Shown here: positions 29,151 to 36,919 of the stretch, piece by piece | How positions within the stretch are numbered: the stretch's first letter is position 1 | Layout: every line of letters starts with the position of its first letter | Source: a virus | Virus record (IMG/VR): IMGVR_UViG_3300022707_000766 | Span: 1-36,919 of that record | Direction: 5' to 3' (one strand) | DNA: 36,919 nt | Program-made: the position numbers and the translations under genes | Notes under the pieces: generated by a model | Seen by the model: only the letters and a program-made list of their open reading frames with translations | Database searches by the model: none | Told to the model about the DNA's origin: nothing

Positions 29151-29771
29151 CTAGTCGTGTATCACATATTCAACCCATAGATTCAGCTTACCAGCAGTCT
29201 GCTCTGCAACGGCTATCGTTGCCGTAATTATACAATCAGCAGCAATAGCAGCGGCCATTGTTCCAGCTGTTCCAATCGGTACACCTGATGTAATTACACC
29301 CGCAGAGATACCTGTAATGTCAGCAGCAGCAAAGATATTATCAGCGTCTTCACAAGAAAGTGCTACAGTACCTGCGCCACCATCAACGAATTGTGTCTCG
29401 GTAAAGAAATAAGTTTGGGTCATAATAGCCTTAGCTGGTAATGTTTGAACCATTGAAACAGTACCCACGACACAACTAGATGCAGCACAATCTAGACTGG
29501 CTCTTAAAATTTTCTTAACTAATTTGCCATCAGATGATTGTGATGATTCATCTGTTTGATTTAATTCTGCTGCTGTTGATGTTATCGCTGTTCCAGCTAG
29601 TTTTAAAGAAGCGCCGGATTCTACATCAATTTCACCACCGCTAGCAACGTCTAGCGAACCTCCAGAACCGATCACCATGCGTGAGCCGCCCTGTTCTTTA
29701 AATATATCTACATTTTGTGAATAGGCATATAAGCCAGTAATAAGAATTAGTAATATCCCGAATATTTTCAT
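29151..29771 (-). CDS. Exported beta-rich protein in the head gene cluster
   Basis: 206 residues. The N-terminus MKIFGILLILITGLYAYSQ is a clear signal peptide with an AYS-type cleavage region. Next comes a repeat-like segment (GSGGSLDVASGGEIDVESGA, then SLKLAGTAITSTAAELNQTD) typical of phage fibre/needle proteins, and a C-terminal beta domain (SMVQTLPAKAIMTQTYFFTE ... AGKLNLWVEYVI) related in pattern to the protein at 20020-20502. Its position among head genes plus export signal is odd. Confidence 0.62.
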   Translation of the reverse strand: MKIFGILLILITGLYAYSQNVDIFKEQGGSRMVIGSGGSLDVASGGEIDVESGASLKLAGTAITSTAAELNQTDESSQSSDGKLVKKILRASLDCAASSCVVGTVSMVQTLPAKAIMTQTYFFTETQFVDGGAGTVALSCEDADNIFAAADITGISAGVITSGVPIGTAGTMAAAIAADCIITATIAVAEQTAGKLNLWVEYVIHD

Positions 29772-29790
29772 TTCATCCCCCTATAAAAGA

Positions 29791-29816
29791 AGTCATTAAA
29801 TATTAACCTAATGACT
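29791..29816 (-). terminator. Hairpin before the exported-protein gene
   Basis: AGTCATTA (29791-29798) and TAATGACT (29809-29816) pair perfectly, with a 10-base loop; on the minus strand TCTTTTAT follows. The stem is AT-rich, so termination may be partial, or the fold may stabilise mRNA ends. Confidence 0.42.
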
Positions 29817-29853
29817 CCTTTGAATATATTAAACGACTTCTTTAAAATTACAA

Positions 29854-30261
29854 TTAAGTAACAGCTGCTTTTGCGGCATGTCCTTGAATTGCAACAGCGC
29901 CCATCAATCCACCACTGCTTGTACTCGCTGATACAATAGAAAGTCTGACAAATCTTTTAGACCCTCTATAACCAACTTTCTTCGCGGTATCATCTTCTGA
30001 TGCCGTAAAAGCTGCACCGGCTTCTGTACCTAACAAATTCGCATCTGATACAGCGGCAGCATCACTTAATCCGGAATCTTCACCATCCTCGATCAATGGC
30101 GTATAAGTTCCATCAGTTAATGTGCCAGAAGTAATCATAAATTCTAAAGAATGAAATCCTTGAGTATCTATAATTACTCCTACCGTAGTGGTATCGCTTG
30201 TAATATCTTGTGGGCTGAGCCCTACATTCGCTTCTAAATTATTATGTAAATCTCTTAACAT
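29854..30261 (-). CDS. Probable head decoration/accessory protein
   Basis: 135 residues from the ATG at 30261, with GGAGG upstream (the TTG at 30276 is part of the leader). MLRDLHNNLEANVGLSPQDI, TQGFHSLEFMITSGTLTDGT and KKVGYRGSKRFVRLSIVSAS form the pattern of a protein that often lies just after HK97-type capsid genes. Probably a capsid decoration or structural accessory. No function beyond that is known to me. Confidence 0.65.
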   Translation of the reverse strand: MLRDLHNNLEANVGLSPQDITSDTTTVGVIIDTQGFHSLEFMITSGTLTDGTYTPLIEDGEDSGLSDAAAVSDANLLGTEAGAAFTASEDDTAKKVGYRGSKRFVRLSIVSASTSSGGLMGAVAIQGHAAKAAVT

Positions 30262-30295
30262 CTTAAAACCCTCCAATTAAATTTTAATTTAAAGA

Positions 30296-30313
30296 GCCTA
30301 ACCCATGTTAGGC
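30296..30313 (-). terminator. Hairpin after the major capsid gene
   Basis: Perfect 7-bp stem GCCTAAC/GTTAGGC with a 4-base loop, 21 bases after the capsid stop on the minus strand, followed by TCTTTAAATT. It looks like a weak intrinsic terminator or mRNA-end stabiliser, which would let the capsid gene be expressed above its downstream neighbours. Confidence 0.55.
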
Positions 30314-30334
30314 CCTCAATTATTAACTAATAAA

Positions 30335-31576
30335 TTAAGCCGATAATTTTTGTATTTTTAAGGCTTCGTAAACTACAACATCACCACCGACTCGTTTTGT
30401 GAAATCAAAAATTACAAATGGCTTAGCTGTGAATGGATCACGTAATGTCCTGAATCCAATTCGGTCAACTATTTTATAGCCTTGTTTGAAATCACCAAAA
30501 GCTAATGCAAGGGCATCCCCGGCAATCGCTGCCATATCATTTGCTTCCACAATAGGATGACCTAATACCATACTAGGTTTTTTCATTTGCAAACCAGGCT
30601 CCCATAAATATTGACCTTGACCATCTTTTAATTTTCTTATAGCGGCCATTGATGCCCTAGCTGTAAACATCATTGCATTCGCTAGATACACACTTTTTAA
30701 TGATCCAACTAAATCCATTAAACCATCAAATGCAAAAGCACCTGCACTGCCTGAAACTACCTGCTCTACTTGACCTTCTGATGTACCATCAGGATAAGTC
30801 AGAAAACCTCTAGGCTTAGCAACGCCATCACCATTCGCAAATTGTACGGCCTCTTCTCTACCAAACTTTTCACCGGCTTTTTGGCCCATGTACTGCTCAG
30901 CATTAATAGAAGCATCGTCCAATAATTTTTGTGTTGATCTTGGACTTGCCGTTAATTCGTGAACTGATATCCTTCTTAATCCAAAAACTGGAGAAGTTGT
31001 TTCATTTCTAGCAGCTGTTTCGCCTACCCAATTAATACCTACTTCACTTCCATCCGTAGGGAACTCAAGGGCATCAGTGCTTATAGACTGTTGGCCAAAG
31101 AATTGACGAAATGGTGAACTTTCAAAGGAAACGGTTTGAATTAATTCCCCCACTTCTGGACGAACCAAAAAACCACCTTCTGGATCACTTCCAACAGATA
31201 ATTGCTTTGTAACAATACCCGTTCGCATCCATTCAACATAAGCCTTTTTATATTCTTTATCGGCTTCCATTTGAAATACGCCGTCTTTAAATACAAATGA
31301 ATTTCTGACTTTATATTGTTGATGTTTTTCTAGGATTTTATCATCCACTACCGGTGGAGCTGTTTGACGATTAAGCACAGTTCTTAACGCTTTTAATTCA
31401 ACATCAATTTTAGTGATATCTTCATTCGCCTTATTTACTTTTCCATCTAAAAGAGGGTCCGCTTTTCCTTTTTTCTCAATCTCTTTTAAGCGGTCATCAT
31501 TAGCCTTTTTAAATGTTTCAAAAGCAGTTCCCAAAGTATCAATTTTTTCTTTAATTTCTTGCTCTAATCCTGGCAT
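30335..31576 (-). CDS. Major capsid protein, HK97 family
   Basis: 413 residues. The first about 105 are a charged coiled coil (IKEKIDTLGTAFETFKKAND and onward), the scaffolding delta domain that the prohead protease removes. The mature part opens near QLSVGSDPEGGFLVRPEVGE, followed by SFESSPFRQFFGQQSISTDA, NWVGETAARNETTSPVFG, EQYMGQKAGEKFGREEAVQF and AFGDFKQGYKIVDRIGFRTL, all typical of HK97-fold capsids. It directly follows the protease gene and is followed by a hairpin. Confidence 0.95.
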   Translation of the reverse strand: MPGLEQEIKEKIDTLGTAFETFKKANDDRLKEIEKKGKADPLLDGKVNKANEDITKIDVELKALRTVLNRQTAPPVVDDKILEKHQQYKVRNSFVFKDGVFQMEADKEYKKAYVEWMRTGIVTKQLSVGSDPEGGFLVRPEVGELIQTVSFESSPFRQFFGQQSISTDALEFPTDGSEVGINWVGETAARNETTSPVFGLRRISVHELTASPRSTQKLLDDASINAEQYMGQKAGEKFGREEAVQFANGDGVAKPRGFLTYPDGTSEGQVEQVVSGSAGAFAFDGLMDLVGSLKSVYLANAMMFTARASMAAIRKLKDGQGQYLWEPGLQMKKPSMVLGHPIVEANDMAAIAGDALALAFGDFKQGYKIVDRIGFRTLRDPFTAKPFVIFDFTKRVGGDVVVYEALKIQKLSA

Positions 31577-31685
31577 TGTAATTCTCCTTTATTTATTTGC
31601 TGCTTTACATATGACTGTGCAACGTGATAATCACGCGGGTCATTGTCAATTTTGGCGGCTCACTAGGAGTGCCGATTTAGAAGCG
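31577..31685 (-). promoter_or_regulatory. Spacer before the capsid gene with palindrome
   Basis: These 109 bases hold no gene. They contain the 13-base palindrome CGTGATAATCACG (31623-31635), a TTGACA on the minus strand about 10 bases upstream of it, and a good ribosome site AAGGAG before the capsid ATG. This may be an internal promoter or structured leader that raises capsid expression. No convincing -10 box at proper spacing was found. Confidence 0.38.
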
Positions 31686-32372
31686 TTATGCTTCCTTCAA
31701 AACTCTTATAGCTTTATCAATAGACTGAATGATTACACTCGGGTCTTTTGATTGTTTGGCGGCTTCATACTTATGAAGTACCTCTATAATCTCGCTATAA
31801 TTGTATCCTAAATATTCCATATGGTTAAAAAATAAATCTGTATGTTCATCAATTCCTAAATCTTTATTATTGTCAGCATTCCAATTCTTGGCTGCATTAG
31901 TAAAGGCATCTTGATTCATGGGAAAGGTAACATGCGAATGCTCAAACATTTTGATTTCTTTTAATCGTCTTACTACTGGACGATCTTTATCAGGTACCGC
32001 TTTAATGGGCATGAATCCAATAGACAAACCATCACTAGCACCTACATCATGAGCTAATTTTGTTAATGCAAATTGTTCTTTACCTGCTTGTACATCCAAA
32101 GATAATTGTTCAATGACAAATAAACCCTTATCATCTTCTCTTGCCTCTTTATTAAAACCGAGTTTTATAGAGGGCATATGATCTTTAAGGATAGGCCAGT
32201 GTCCACCTGATTCCTTTATAGTTTTCTTAAAAGCACCAGGCTCTATAATATCATCGCCGAAATCAATATTATTGAATACAGCAGCATGGCCCTCAATTAT
32301 CCCCTCAGGTCCTATTTCTTTTATTTCAAAAGGAATATTTTTAAATATCGGCTTTTTCGATTTTTTACTCAT
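31686..32372 (-). CDS. HK97-family prohead protease
   Basis: 228 residues. A serine protease that cleaves the capsid delta domain during maturation. Hallmarks: GIIEGHAAVFNNIDFGDDII and EPGAFKKTIKES, the catalytic His65 in LKDHMPSIKLGF, and Ser117 in DGLSIGF, with FEHSHVTFPMN near 150. The C-terminal 65 residues are a polar, helical tail that is probably removed in self-processing. Located between portal and capsid genes, the standard order. Confidence 0.92.
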   Translation of the reverse strand: MSKKSKKPIFKNIPFEIKEIGPEGIIEGHAAVFNNIDFGDDIIEPGAFKKTIKESGGHWPILKDHMPSIKLGFNKEAREDDKGLFVIEQLSLDVQAGKEQFALTKLAHDVGASDGLSIGFMPIKAVPDKDRPVVRRLKEIKMFEHSHVTFPMNQDAFTNAAKNWNADNNKDLGIDEHTDLFFNHMEYLGYNYSEIIEVLHKYEAAKQSKDPSVIIQSIDKAIRVLKEA

Positions 32373-32419
32373 ATTTTAAATATGCAACAGTTATTTATAA
32401 AATCAAGAGCATATTAAAA

Positions 32420-33295
32420 TTAAATGTATTTTCTTATCATTGGCTCACAGACCACGTCCATCGGCGGGTCATCCCATTTTCTATATTGATGCTTGAATAC
32501 GTTTAAAGGTACATAGCCCTGCATTCGCTTGCCACCAATAGGTATAGGGTTACGCCTGAATAGCTTATATATCCATTTAGCAAGCCATACTGTAGGGTTA
32601 TTATAAATGATTTGCTTAAAGACCAATCGGTTAATATGATTCAAATCACTATTGGTTTCGTCAGGCTCAGTATATGATTTAAATACCCTTATAAGAGAAT
32701 TAGCCACAGTATCTAAATCATATATGCACAATAATAACCAATTCCAAGGCTTAAACCACCCACATTTGCTTAAACATCTGATTTTATACATTGCAAGATC
32801 CCAAGGTAAAATGAAATCCGGCAGCTTGGGCTCATCAAAGGGCCCGGGTGCAATGCGCTTATAGTTCCAAAGCCTTCCATGTCTTGCCGTTAGATTGTTT
32901 AATAGACGTTTGATCTTCAGACCGAGTATTAAATTGATGTTACCATACAAACCCATTAGCATAAACCAAGTCTCTGTATTATCACGGCTACCACACCATA
33001 GTTGTCCATACCATTTAGAATGATCCCAGTGCCTTACAAGTTGAACGATTACCTTTCCTCTAGAGTCTCCTGTTGTTTTTTGTATCCTAGTGATTTTTGT
33101 CTGTATCGCAGCTGCATGTCTTTTGTGCGCAAGCTCGTTATTTTGTGGTGACAAATTTGAGGCTTCTATATCTACAAATGTGTTAAGGCTATCTGTCGGC
33201 GTCCGTTGACCGGCATCACCGAATTCTAACGAACCATCACGCAGCTTTTGCCCTATGAAACCATGCATATCTGTATAGTCCGATAGGTTTTTCAT
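32420..33295 (-). CDS. Unknown 291-residue protein between portal and protease
   Basis: ATG at 33295 or GTG at 33301, overlapping the previous stop. The N-terminus has DMHGFIGQKLRDGSLEFGDA followed by GQRT, and later KWYGQLWCGSRDNTETWF; a DGxxExGDxxQR plus SRDN pattern occurs in a group of phage proteins of unknown function that I recall but cannot name. It is rich in Trp and Tyr, with several hydrophobic helices (AMYKIRCLSKCGWFKPWNWL). It is not a standard head gene and seems inserted in the cluster. Confidence 0.6.
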   Translation of the reverse strand: MKNLSDYTDMHGFIGQKLRDGSLEFGDAGQRTPTDSLNTFVDIEASNLSPQNNELAHKRHAAAIQTKITRIQKTTGDSRGKVIVQLVRHWDHSKWYGQLWCGSRDNTETWFMLMGLYGNINLILGLKIKRLLNNLTARHGRLWNYKRIAPGPFDEPKLPDFILPWDLAMYKIRCLSKCGWFKPWNWLLLCIYDLDTVANSLIRVFKSYTEPDETNSDLNHINRLVFKQIIYNNPTVWLAKWIYKLFRRNPIPIGGKRMQGYVPLNVFKHQYRKWDDPPMDVVCEPMIRKYI

Positions 33296-33297
33296 TT

Positions 33298-33468
33298 TCA
33301 CTCATTCGGCTTATAGGGAGTTTTAAATAATTCTATAACCAAAAGTATTGGCCAAAACAAAGCCCATTTTAAAGCAAATTTATAATTATAATAACCATCT
33401 GGCTGTGTAAGCCCTTGCGTCATGAATATAATAACTGCTAAAAAAATATATATTATTAAGAATGCCAT
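33298..33468 (-). CDS. Small membrane protein
   Basis: 56 codons read from the sequence. Two hydrophobic segments, MAFLIIYIFLAVIIFMT and FALKWALFWPILLVIELF, separated by a polar turn, predict a two-helix membrane protein. Starts just after the stop of the membrane gene at 33470 and ends overlapping the next gene by 4 bases. Compact, coupled and separate in theme from its head-gene neighbours. Confidence 0.58.
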   Translation of the reverse strand: MAFLIIYIFLAVIIFMTQGLTQPDGYYNYKFALKWALFWPILLVIELFKTPYKPNE

Positions 33469-33469
33469 T

Positions 33470-33766
33470 TTAATACCAATTTTTAAATATTATATTTCCA
33501 ATCCAATAAAATATTATACCACCGCCTATAATGCCACCTAAAATTATAGTGAGAAGAAATAACAAACCTCGCATAGATATTTGGCCTCTATTCTTTTTAT
33601 CAAAAGAATCTTTAATAGTTAAATATATAAAATACGGCCATATAATAGTAATTATCGCAGTTATTATAATGGTGTCAGACCATGAATAAGGATATTTTTT
33701 AGTATCCATATATGTATCCACATGGAATGTAACGCTCATTAAAATTCCTATTATAAAATAAATCAT
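33470..33766 (-). CDS. Membrane protein with three helices
   Basis: 98 residues from the ATG at 33766, with AGGA 6 bases upstream; a TTG at 33814 would add 16 residues but runs through a hairpin. Three transmembrane segments (MIYFIIGILMSVTF; IIITAIITIIWPYFIYLTI; LLFLLTIILGGIIGGGIIFY) with a KKNRGQ loop. Possible holin or moron-like exclusion protein. Lies between portal and protease genes, where a membrane protein is not expected. Confidence 0.6.
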   Translation of the reverse strand: MIYFIIGILMSVTFHVDTYMDTKKYPYSWSDTIIITAIITIIWPYFIYLTIKDSFDKKNRGQISMRGLLFLLTIILGGIIGGGIIFYWIGNIIFKNWY

Positions 33767-33783
33767 ATATCGTCCTAAATTAT

Positions 33784-33824
33784 TCAGCAGCTTGACATCT
33801 AGTACTTGTTTCAAGCCCGCTGCT
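33784..33824 (-). other. Hairpin between portal and membrane-protein genes
   Basis: AGCAGCTTG (33787-33795) pairs with CAAG...CTGCT near 33812-33824, with a four-base bulge, making a bulged stem around a 16-base loop. The 70-bp spacer holds nothing else. It might end the portal transcript or regulate the membrane gene. Confidence 0.4.
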
Positions 33825-33887
33825 CAATTAACGAGCGAATTTTACCCGATACTAGCATCAACGCTATTTTCATATACTGAATAAACC

Positions 33888-36083
33888 CTATATAATTTTT
33901 AAAACATCTTGTCCAAACTGTTTTAATATATTTTCATAATTTGATTTTAACACACGTTCCATATCTTTACGCGTTTCATCAAATACAGATATAGCTGTTA
34001 ATTCTGCTAATTTTGCATCTGCAATATTTGATAAAGCCGACTTTAATTCTATCAATTCCTTTCTAAATACAGCCTTTAGTTGTGCAGCAAATCTTCTCTC
34101 TGATGTACTTCGTTTCCTAACTTGAGCTAACCAAAAGCGTCTTTTAGCAGCTTGATTAGGTAGATTAAAATTTTTCTCAGTATCCTTGCTATAAACTAAT
34201 ACACACCGACAATTAGCTAATTGATCAATAGGCGCTAAATTATCACCTGGGCCATCCATTTCATCATCGCCGTCTTTACTAGGCACAAGGAATTTTTCAT
34301 CTATCTCAACTTTAACGCCGTTCATTATAACATGATTTGTCGCATCGCTAAATGAAGAGCCTCGCGTCCTATCATCTAAAGCCGATAACCATTCTTTTAT
34401 CATATTCGGTATATTCAAGGCCTTAGCTGCTCCTCTTGACCCCTCATTGGATGCAATACTCGTTTCAGTTCTGGCAATTAAACGAGATCTTGTTTTAGTA
34501 AATCCTGAATAAACTTTACTAACATTTTTCTGGATATCAGATACTAATGTTTCAAGAGGTGCACCTGTTTCTAATTGATCAATAGCTGCAAGCCTAATTG
34601 CTTTTACGACCTTTTTTTGCGTTGATCCATATATATTAGTTATTTTATTGGCTGTATGAATATCAACCCATCGCCTAACAAAATCAAAGAATCTCACTTC
34701 TCCATTTTTAGCTTCGATATGTTTGGTCTCAATGTTTTTAAATAAATTATTAATGGATTTATCTACATCCTCATCTTCATGGGATGTATTTTCATCCTCA
34801 TCATCAAGGCCTAAGTCCTCATCTTCTGACTCAGTATCAGACCCTACAGCTAATTCTAAGGGTATTAATCCAGCTGGAACCAATATCACGTCACCATTAG
34901 GGTCATCTTCAAAGCCGGTCATACTTCGTTTTTCATTTGTTGTAAGGAATGTAGCAGTATTGACTTTATCGAATATTATTTGTCTTTTTACAGCCAGTGC
35001 ATCAATGGTATCTCGATCAATATCGAAAAACAGATTATCGCCAAAAGCAGGTACAAGCCAATGATTGAACTCATTAACGATAAAGTCCAATGTTGGTAAA
35101 ACGGTTTCCTCATATAATGCTAACCTCGCTTCTTTTACGTTAGAAAATGTAGTATCGCCTTGGATATTTAATAATATAGGTGGATACCCTAAAGCAAGAG
35201 ATACTTCCCTAGCTGATGTATTCTTGCCGGTTATCCAATCCATGTCAGATGGCGAGAATCCTGTACTTTTCCATTCAAGTCCACCTTCTAATAATAATGG
35301 TCTACCTGCATTTTCAGCCCCTTCATAGCGGTCCGCTATTTGTCTTTTTAATTTATTATATTCATTATCATCTAATTTTCCACTCGGGTTCTGCTCACTT
35401 ACAGTCACAGCTACCACACCGCTAGGCGTGGCTTTATTCTGCAACAAAGCTAAATTCCATACATTTGATTCGTTATGTTGATCGATAGAAAATGACGCGG
35501 CTCTGATAGGGCTCATCCCTCGCCAATCATCTAAGGGATTAAACATTTTTAAATGCAATATAGATGATTTCCCACTAACTTGATCAACTGGAAACTTTAT
35601 TGTGTTATTGCCTACCATGAATTGATAAAAAGAAGGAAAACCAAAACGGCCCGGTACTATTTTCATCCTATCAGGTCTAGGGCTGAATAACTCAGTAGGT
35701 GGCGCGGTATCGCTAGGCCCTACTGCGTGGACAAAGGCATTTCCAGAAATAAAATAATACGATATTAGATTTTCAATAAATGGCGCATGGCCTTGCATTG
35801 GATTAGGTCTTTTTAATAAGTCTATTAAGGGATGATTGTCTATCTCAATTTTATCGCCGCCAAGAGTTTTTTGGAATAGAAGCCATTTGATATTTTTGGC
35901 AGCGTCAGCAATCCCTTTTATAGCCCTAAAGGCTATGACATTATTTTGATATCCCTCTTTTGCAAAACCTTCATAGTTAAATGTAGACCTTATAGGTTGA
36001 CCTAATTGGTGCACTGATATCGCTTGTCTAATGTGGCGATCTTTCAAACCAAGCATTGATCGGAATATTTTTCTTAAATCCAT
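33888..36083 (-). CDS. Portal protein fused to MuF head-morphogenesis domain
   Basis: 731 residues. Residues 1-410 are an HK97-type portal (GYQNNVIAFRAIKGIADAAK, SYYFISGNAFVHAVGP, WRGMSPIRAASFSIDQHNES, FSPSDMDWITGKNTSAREVS), the ring through which DNA enters the head. An acidic linker follows (about 416-445, ESEDEDLGLDDEDENTSHED onward). Residues 480-640 are a Mu gpF-like domain with ARTETSIASNEG near 536 and NCRC near 624. A last helical, charged stretch of about 90 residues (RRFWLAQVRKRSTSERRFAA onward) resembles the beginning of separate minor head proteins. Fusion of these functions in one chain is known but not the common form. Confidence 0.92.
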   Translation of the reverse strand: MDLRKIFRSMLGLKDRHIRQAISVHQLGQPIRSTFNYEGFAKEGYQNNVIAFRAIKGIADAAKNIKWLLFQKTLGGDKIEIDNHPLIDLLKRPNPMQGHAPFIENLISYYFISGNAFVHAVGPSDTAPPTELFSPRPDRMKIVPGRFGFPSFYQFMVGNNTIKFPVDQVSGKSSILHLKMFNPLDDWRGMSPIRAASFSIDQHNESNVWNLALLQNKATPSGVVAVTVSEQNPSGKLDDNEYNKLKRQIADRYEGAENAGRPLLLEGGLEWKSTGFSPSDMDWITGKNTSAREVSLALGYPPILLNIQGDTTFSNVKEARLALYEETVLPTLDFIVNEFNHWLVPAFGDNLFFDIDRDTIDALAVKRQIIFDKVNTATFLTTNEKRSMTGFEDDPNGDVILVPAGLIPLELAVGSDTESEDEDLGLDDEDENTSHEDEDVDKSINNLFKNIETKHIEAKNGEVRFFDFVRRWVDIHTANKITNIYGSTQKKVVKAIRLAAIDQLETGAPLETLVSDIQKNVSKVYSGFTKTRSRLIARTETSIASNEGSRGAAKALNIPNMIKEWLSALDDRTRGSSFSDATNHVIMNGVKVEIDEKFLVPSKDGDDEMDGPGDNLAPIDQLANCRCVLVYSKDTEKNFNLPNQAAKRRFWLAQVRKRSTSERRFAAQLKAVFRKELIELKSALSNIADAKLAELTAISVFDETRKDMERVLKSNYENILKQFGQDVLKII

Positions 36084-36148
36084 AGGCTTTGAAATCCTCT
36101 AAAAAGAGATATATATAAAAATAACTTAATCATTTATATAATCAAGCC

Positions 36149-36919
36149 CTATAAAGATCTTATTGATGGTGATATTTTAGGCCTATCTAAATCATCGCTT
36201 AAGGCATATCTAATCGCATCCCATCCATGATTAAAGGCATCCACCGGCTTATTTAAAGCCTTGCCATCTTTATCTATAGCCCATTTATAATTATTCCTTT
36301 CTTTAATTAAATCAATGGAGTCATTAGTAATAAAACAAGGATAACGCTTGATTACATCAATCCCTTTAACAATCGAGTCAGGCCCTTTTTTTGCACCTCT
36401 TAATTGATAACCTATATTTCTTAAATCTTGTATTGACTTTGGTTCTGCTGAATCGGCTTTGATAATGGCATGTTTAGATATTTCTAAGCGTTCAAATTCA
36501 GCTTGTATGCTAGGCTGACTGGGTTTCATTATATTCTTGAGATTAGTTAAACCTCGTTTATAAATAAGTTGTTTGAAATAAAGGCCACCGCTTTTTAATC
36601 CAATCTTAATTAATGTAGTCGGGTCATTAGTAAATCCAAAATCTAGCCCATACCATATCTTTTTGCAATCTTCTGGGAAGTCATCCACCAATCCAATATC
36701 ACCAAAGATTAAACCCTCTTGACTGGCCCTTTCACCTAAGCCATATATTTTCCAAGAGATTGCATCAGCTGTGCCTTGTGCTATATTTTCCGGTGTGGGC
36801 TCAAGCCTTTCTATCTCATTGATAATTTCAGGTTCTAAAAACGGGTTATCTTTATAGGTTGACTTTATAAATGTGCAATCTTTTCTAGGGATTACTGAAT
36901 CATATATCCAATGACTGTC
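36149..36919 (-). CDS. terL: Terminase large subunit, C-terminal nuclease part
   Basis: Continuation of the gene that begins at 591; 36776-36919 duplicates bases 1-144. The motif YGLDFGFTNDPT (Asp near residue 242 of the full protein) is the first metal-binding Asp of the RNase H-like terminase nuclease. A later segment, SKHAIIKADSAEPKS, and the final region around DAFNHGWDAIRYA match the second and third acidic motifs of this fold. The domain cuts concatemeric DNA. The portal gene follows after 65 bases. A start could be drawn at 36691 if this piece were seen alone, but that would be an artefact of the linearisation. Confidence 0.93.
   Translation of the reverse strand, partial: DSHWIYDSVIPRKDCTFIKSTYKDNPFLEPEIINEIERLEPTPENIAQGTADAISWKIYGLGERASQEGLIFGDIGLVDDFPEDCKKIWYGLDFGFTNDPTTLIKIGLKSGGLYFKQLIYKRGLTNLKNIMKPSQPSIQAEFERLEISKHAIIKADSAEPKSIQDLRNIGYQLRGAKKGPDSIVKGIDVIKRYPCFITNDSIDLIKERNNYKWAIDKDGKALNKPVDAFNHGWDAIRYALSDDLDRPKISPSIRSL
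36776..36919. repeat. Terminal direct repeat, right copy
   Basis: Second exact copy of bases 1-144. Counting it once gives a unit genome of 36,775 bp. Joining 36775 to 1 restores the complete large terminase gene. Confidence 0.95.

Noticed and set aside
1-36919. CRISPR arrays, insertion sequences or rRNA genes
   Set aside because: No regularly spaced identical repeats, no transposase-like frame with terminal inverted repeats and no rRNA-like blocks were seen.

Overview
The window is the complete or nearly complete genome of a tailed double-stranded DNA phage of siphovirus type, linearised inside its terminase gene. Bases 1-144 are repeated exactly at 36776-36919. The large terminase gene runs off the left end and resumes, in frame, at the right end, so the unit genome is a circle of about 36,775 bp. 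The DNA is AT-rich. Every gene but one is on the minus strand, so the natural reading direction is from high to low coordinates. Head genes are HK97-like (portal fused to a MuF domain, prohead protease, major capsid protein). Tail genes are those of a long non-contractile tail (TP901-1-like tube protein, frameshifted chaperone, 670-residue tape measure, no sheath). Signal peptides, a lipobox protein and an M15 peptidase endolysin fit a bacterial, probably diderm, host. The host cannot be identified from the sequence.

Layout in the direction of transcription. (1) Packaging and head, 948 through the origin to 26620: terminase subunits, portal-MuF, two small membrane proteins and one unknown gene, prohead protease, capsid, a probable head accessory protein, an exported protein, connector, head-tail adaptor, HK97 gp10-like, tail completion and tail tube. 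(2) Tail, 26588 to 15907: a small beta-rich protein, the tail assembly chaperone with a -1 frameshift at an A9 run, tape measure, two tail-tip proteins, a glycine-rich adhesin and several fibre-like proteins, two of the distal ones beginning with signal peptides. (3) Lysis and surface, about 15910-14429: a large lipoprotein-like protein, a small membrane protein and an M15 peptidase. (4) Recombination and replication, 14352-10323: HTH protein, Gp157 family, ERF annealing protein, LuxR-type HTH, replication initiator, zinc proteins and RusA resolvase. No polymerase, helicase or primase is seen, so replication must use host enzymes. (5) An accessory array, 10314-988, of about 35 very small genes, with a short tyrosine recombinase and a DUF3310 protein in it.

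The most unusual feature is the array at about 4.1-9.9 kb. Nearly every gene junction carries TTTTGACA, usually with its TGA serving as the stop codon of the upstream gene and often followed directly by TAAGGAG, the ribosome binding site of the next gene. At least 24 copies of TTGACA lie on the minus strand, most of them at gene boundaries. Four GC-rich, self-complementary segments and one terminator-like hairpin of 36-141 bp sit between these junctions; three share the same left flank and may be small structured RNAs, or decayed or tiny genes. Many of the genes here are under 60 codons and were found by reading the sequence between the larger frames.

The only plus-strand gene (1330-1536) faces a 126-bp divergent region holding a palindrome. 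A short recombinase next to an inverted repeat hints at integration or resolution, but no classical CI-type repressor was recognised, so lifestyle is undecided.
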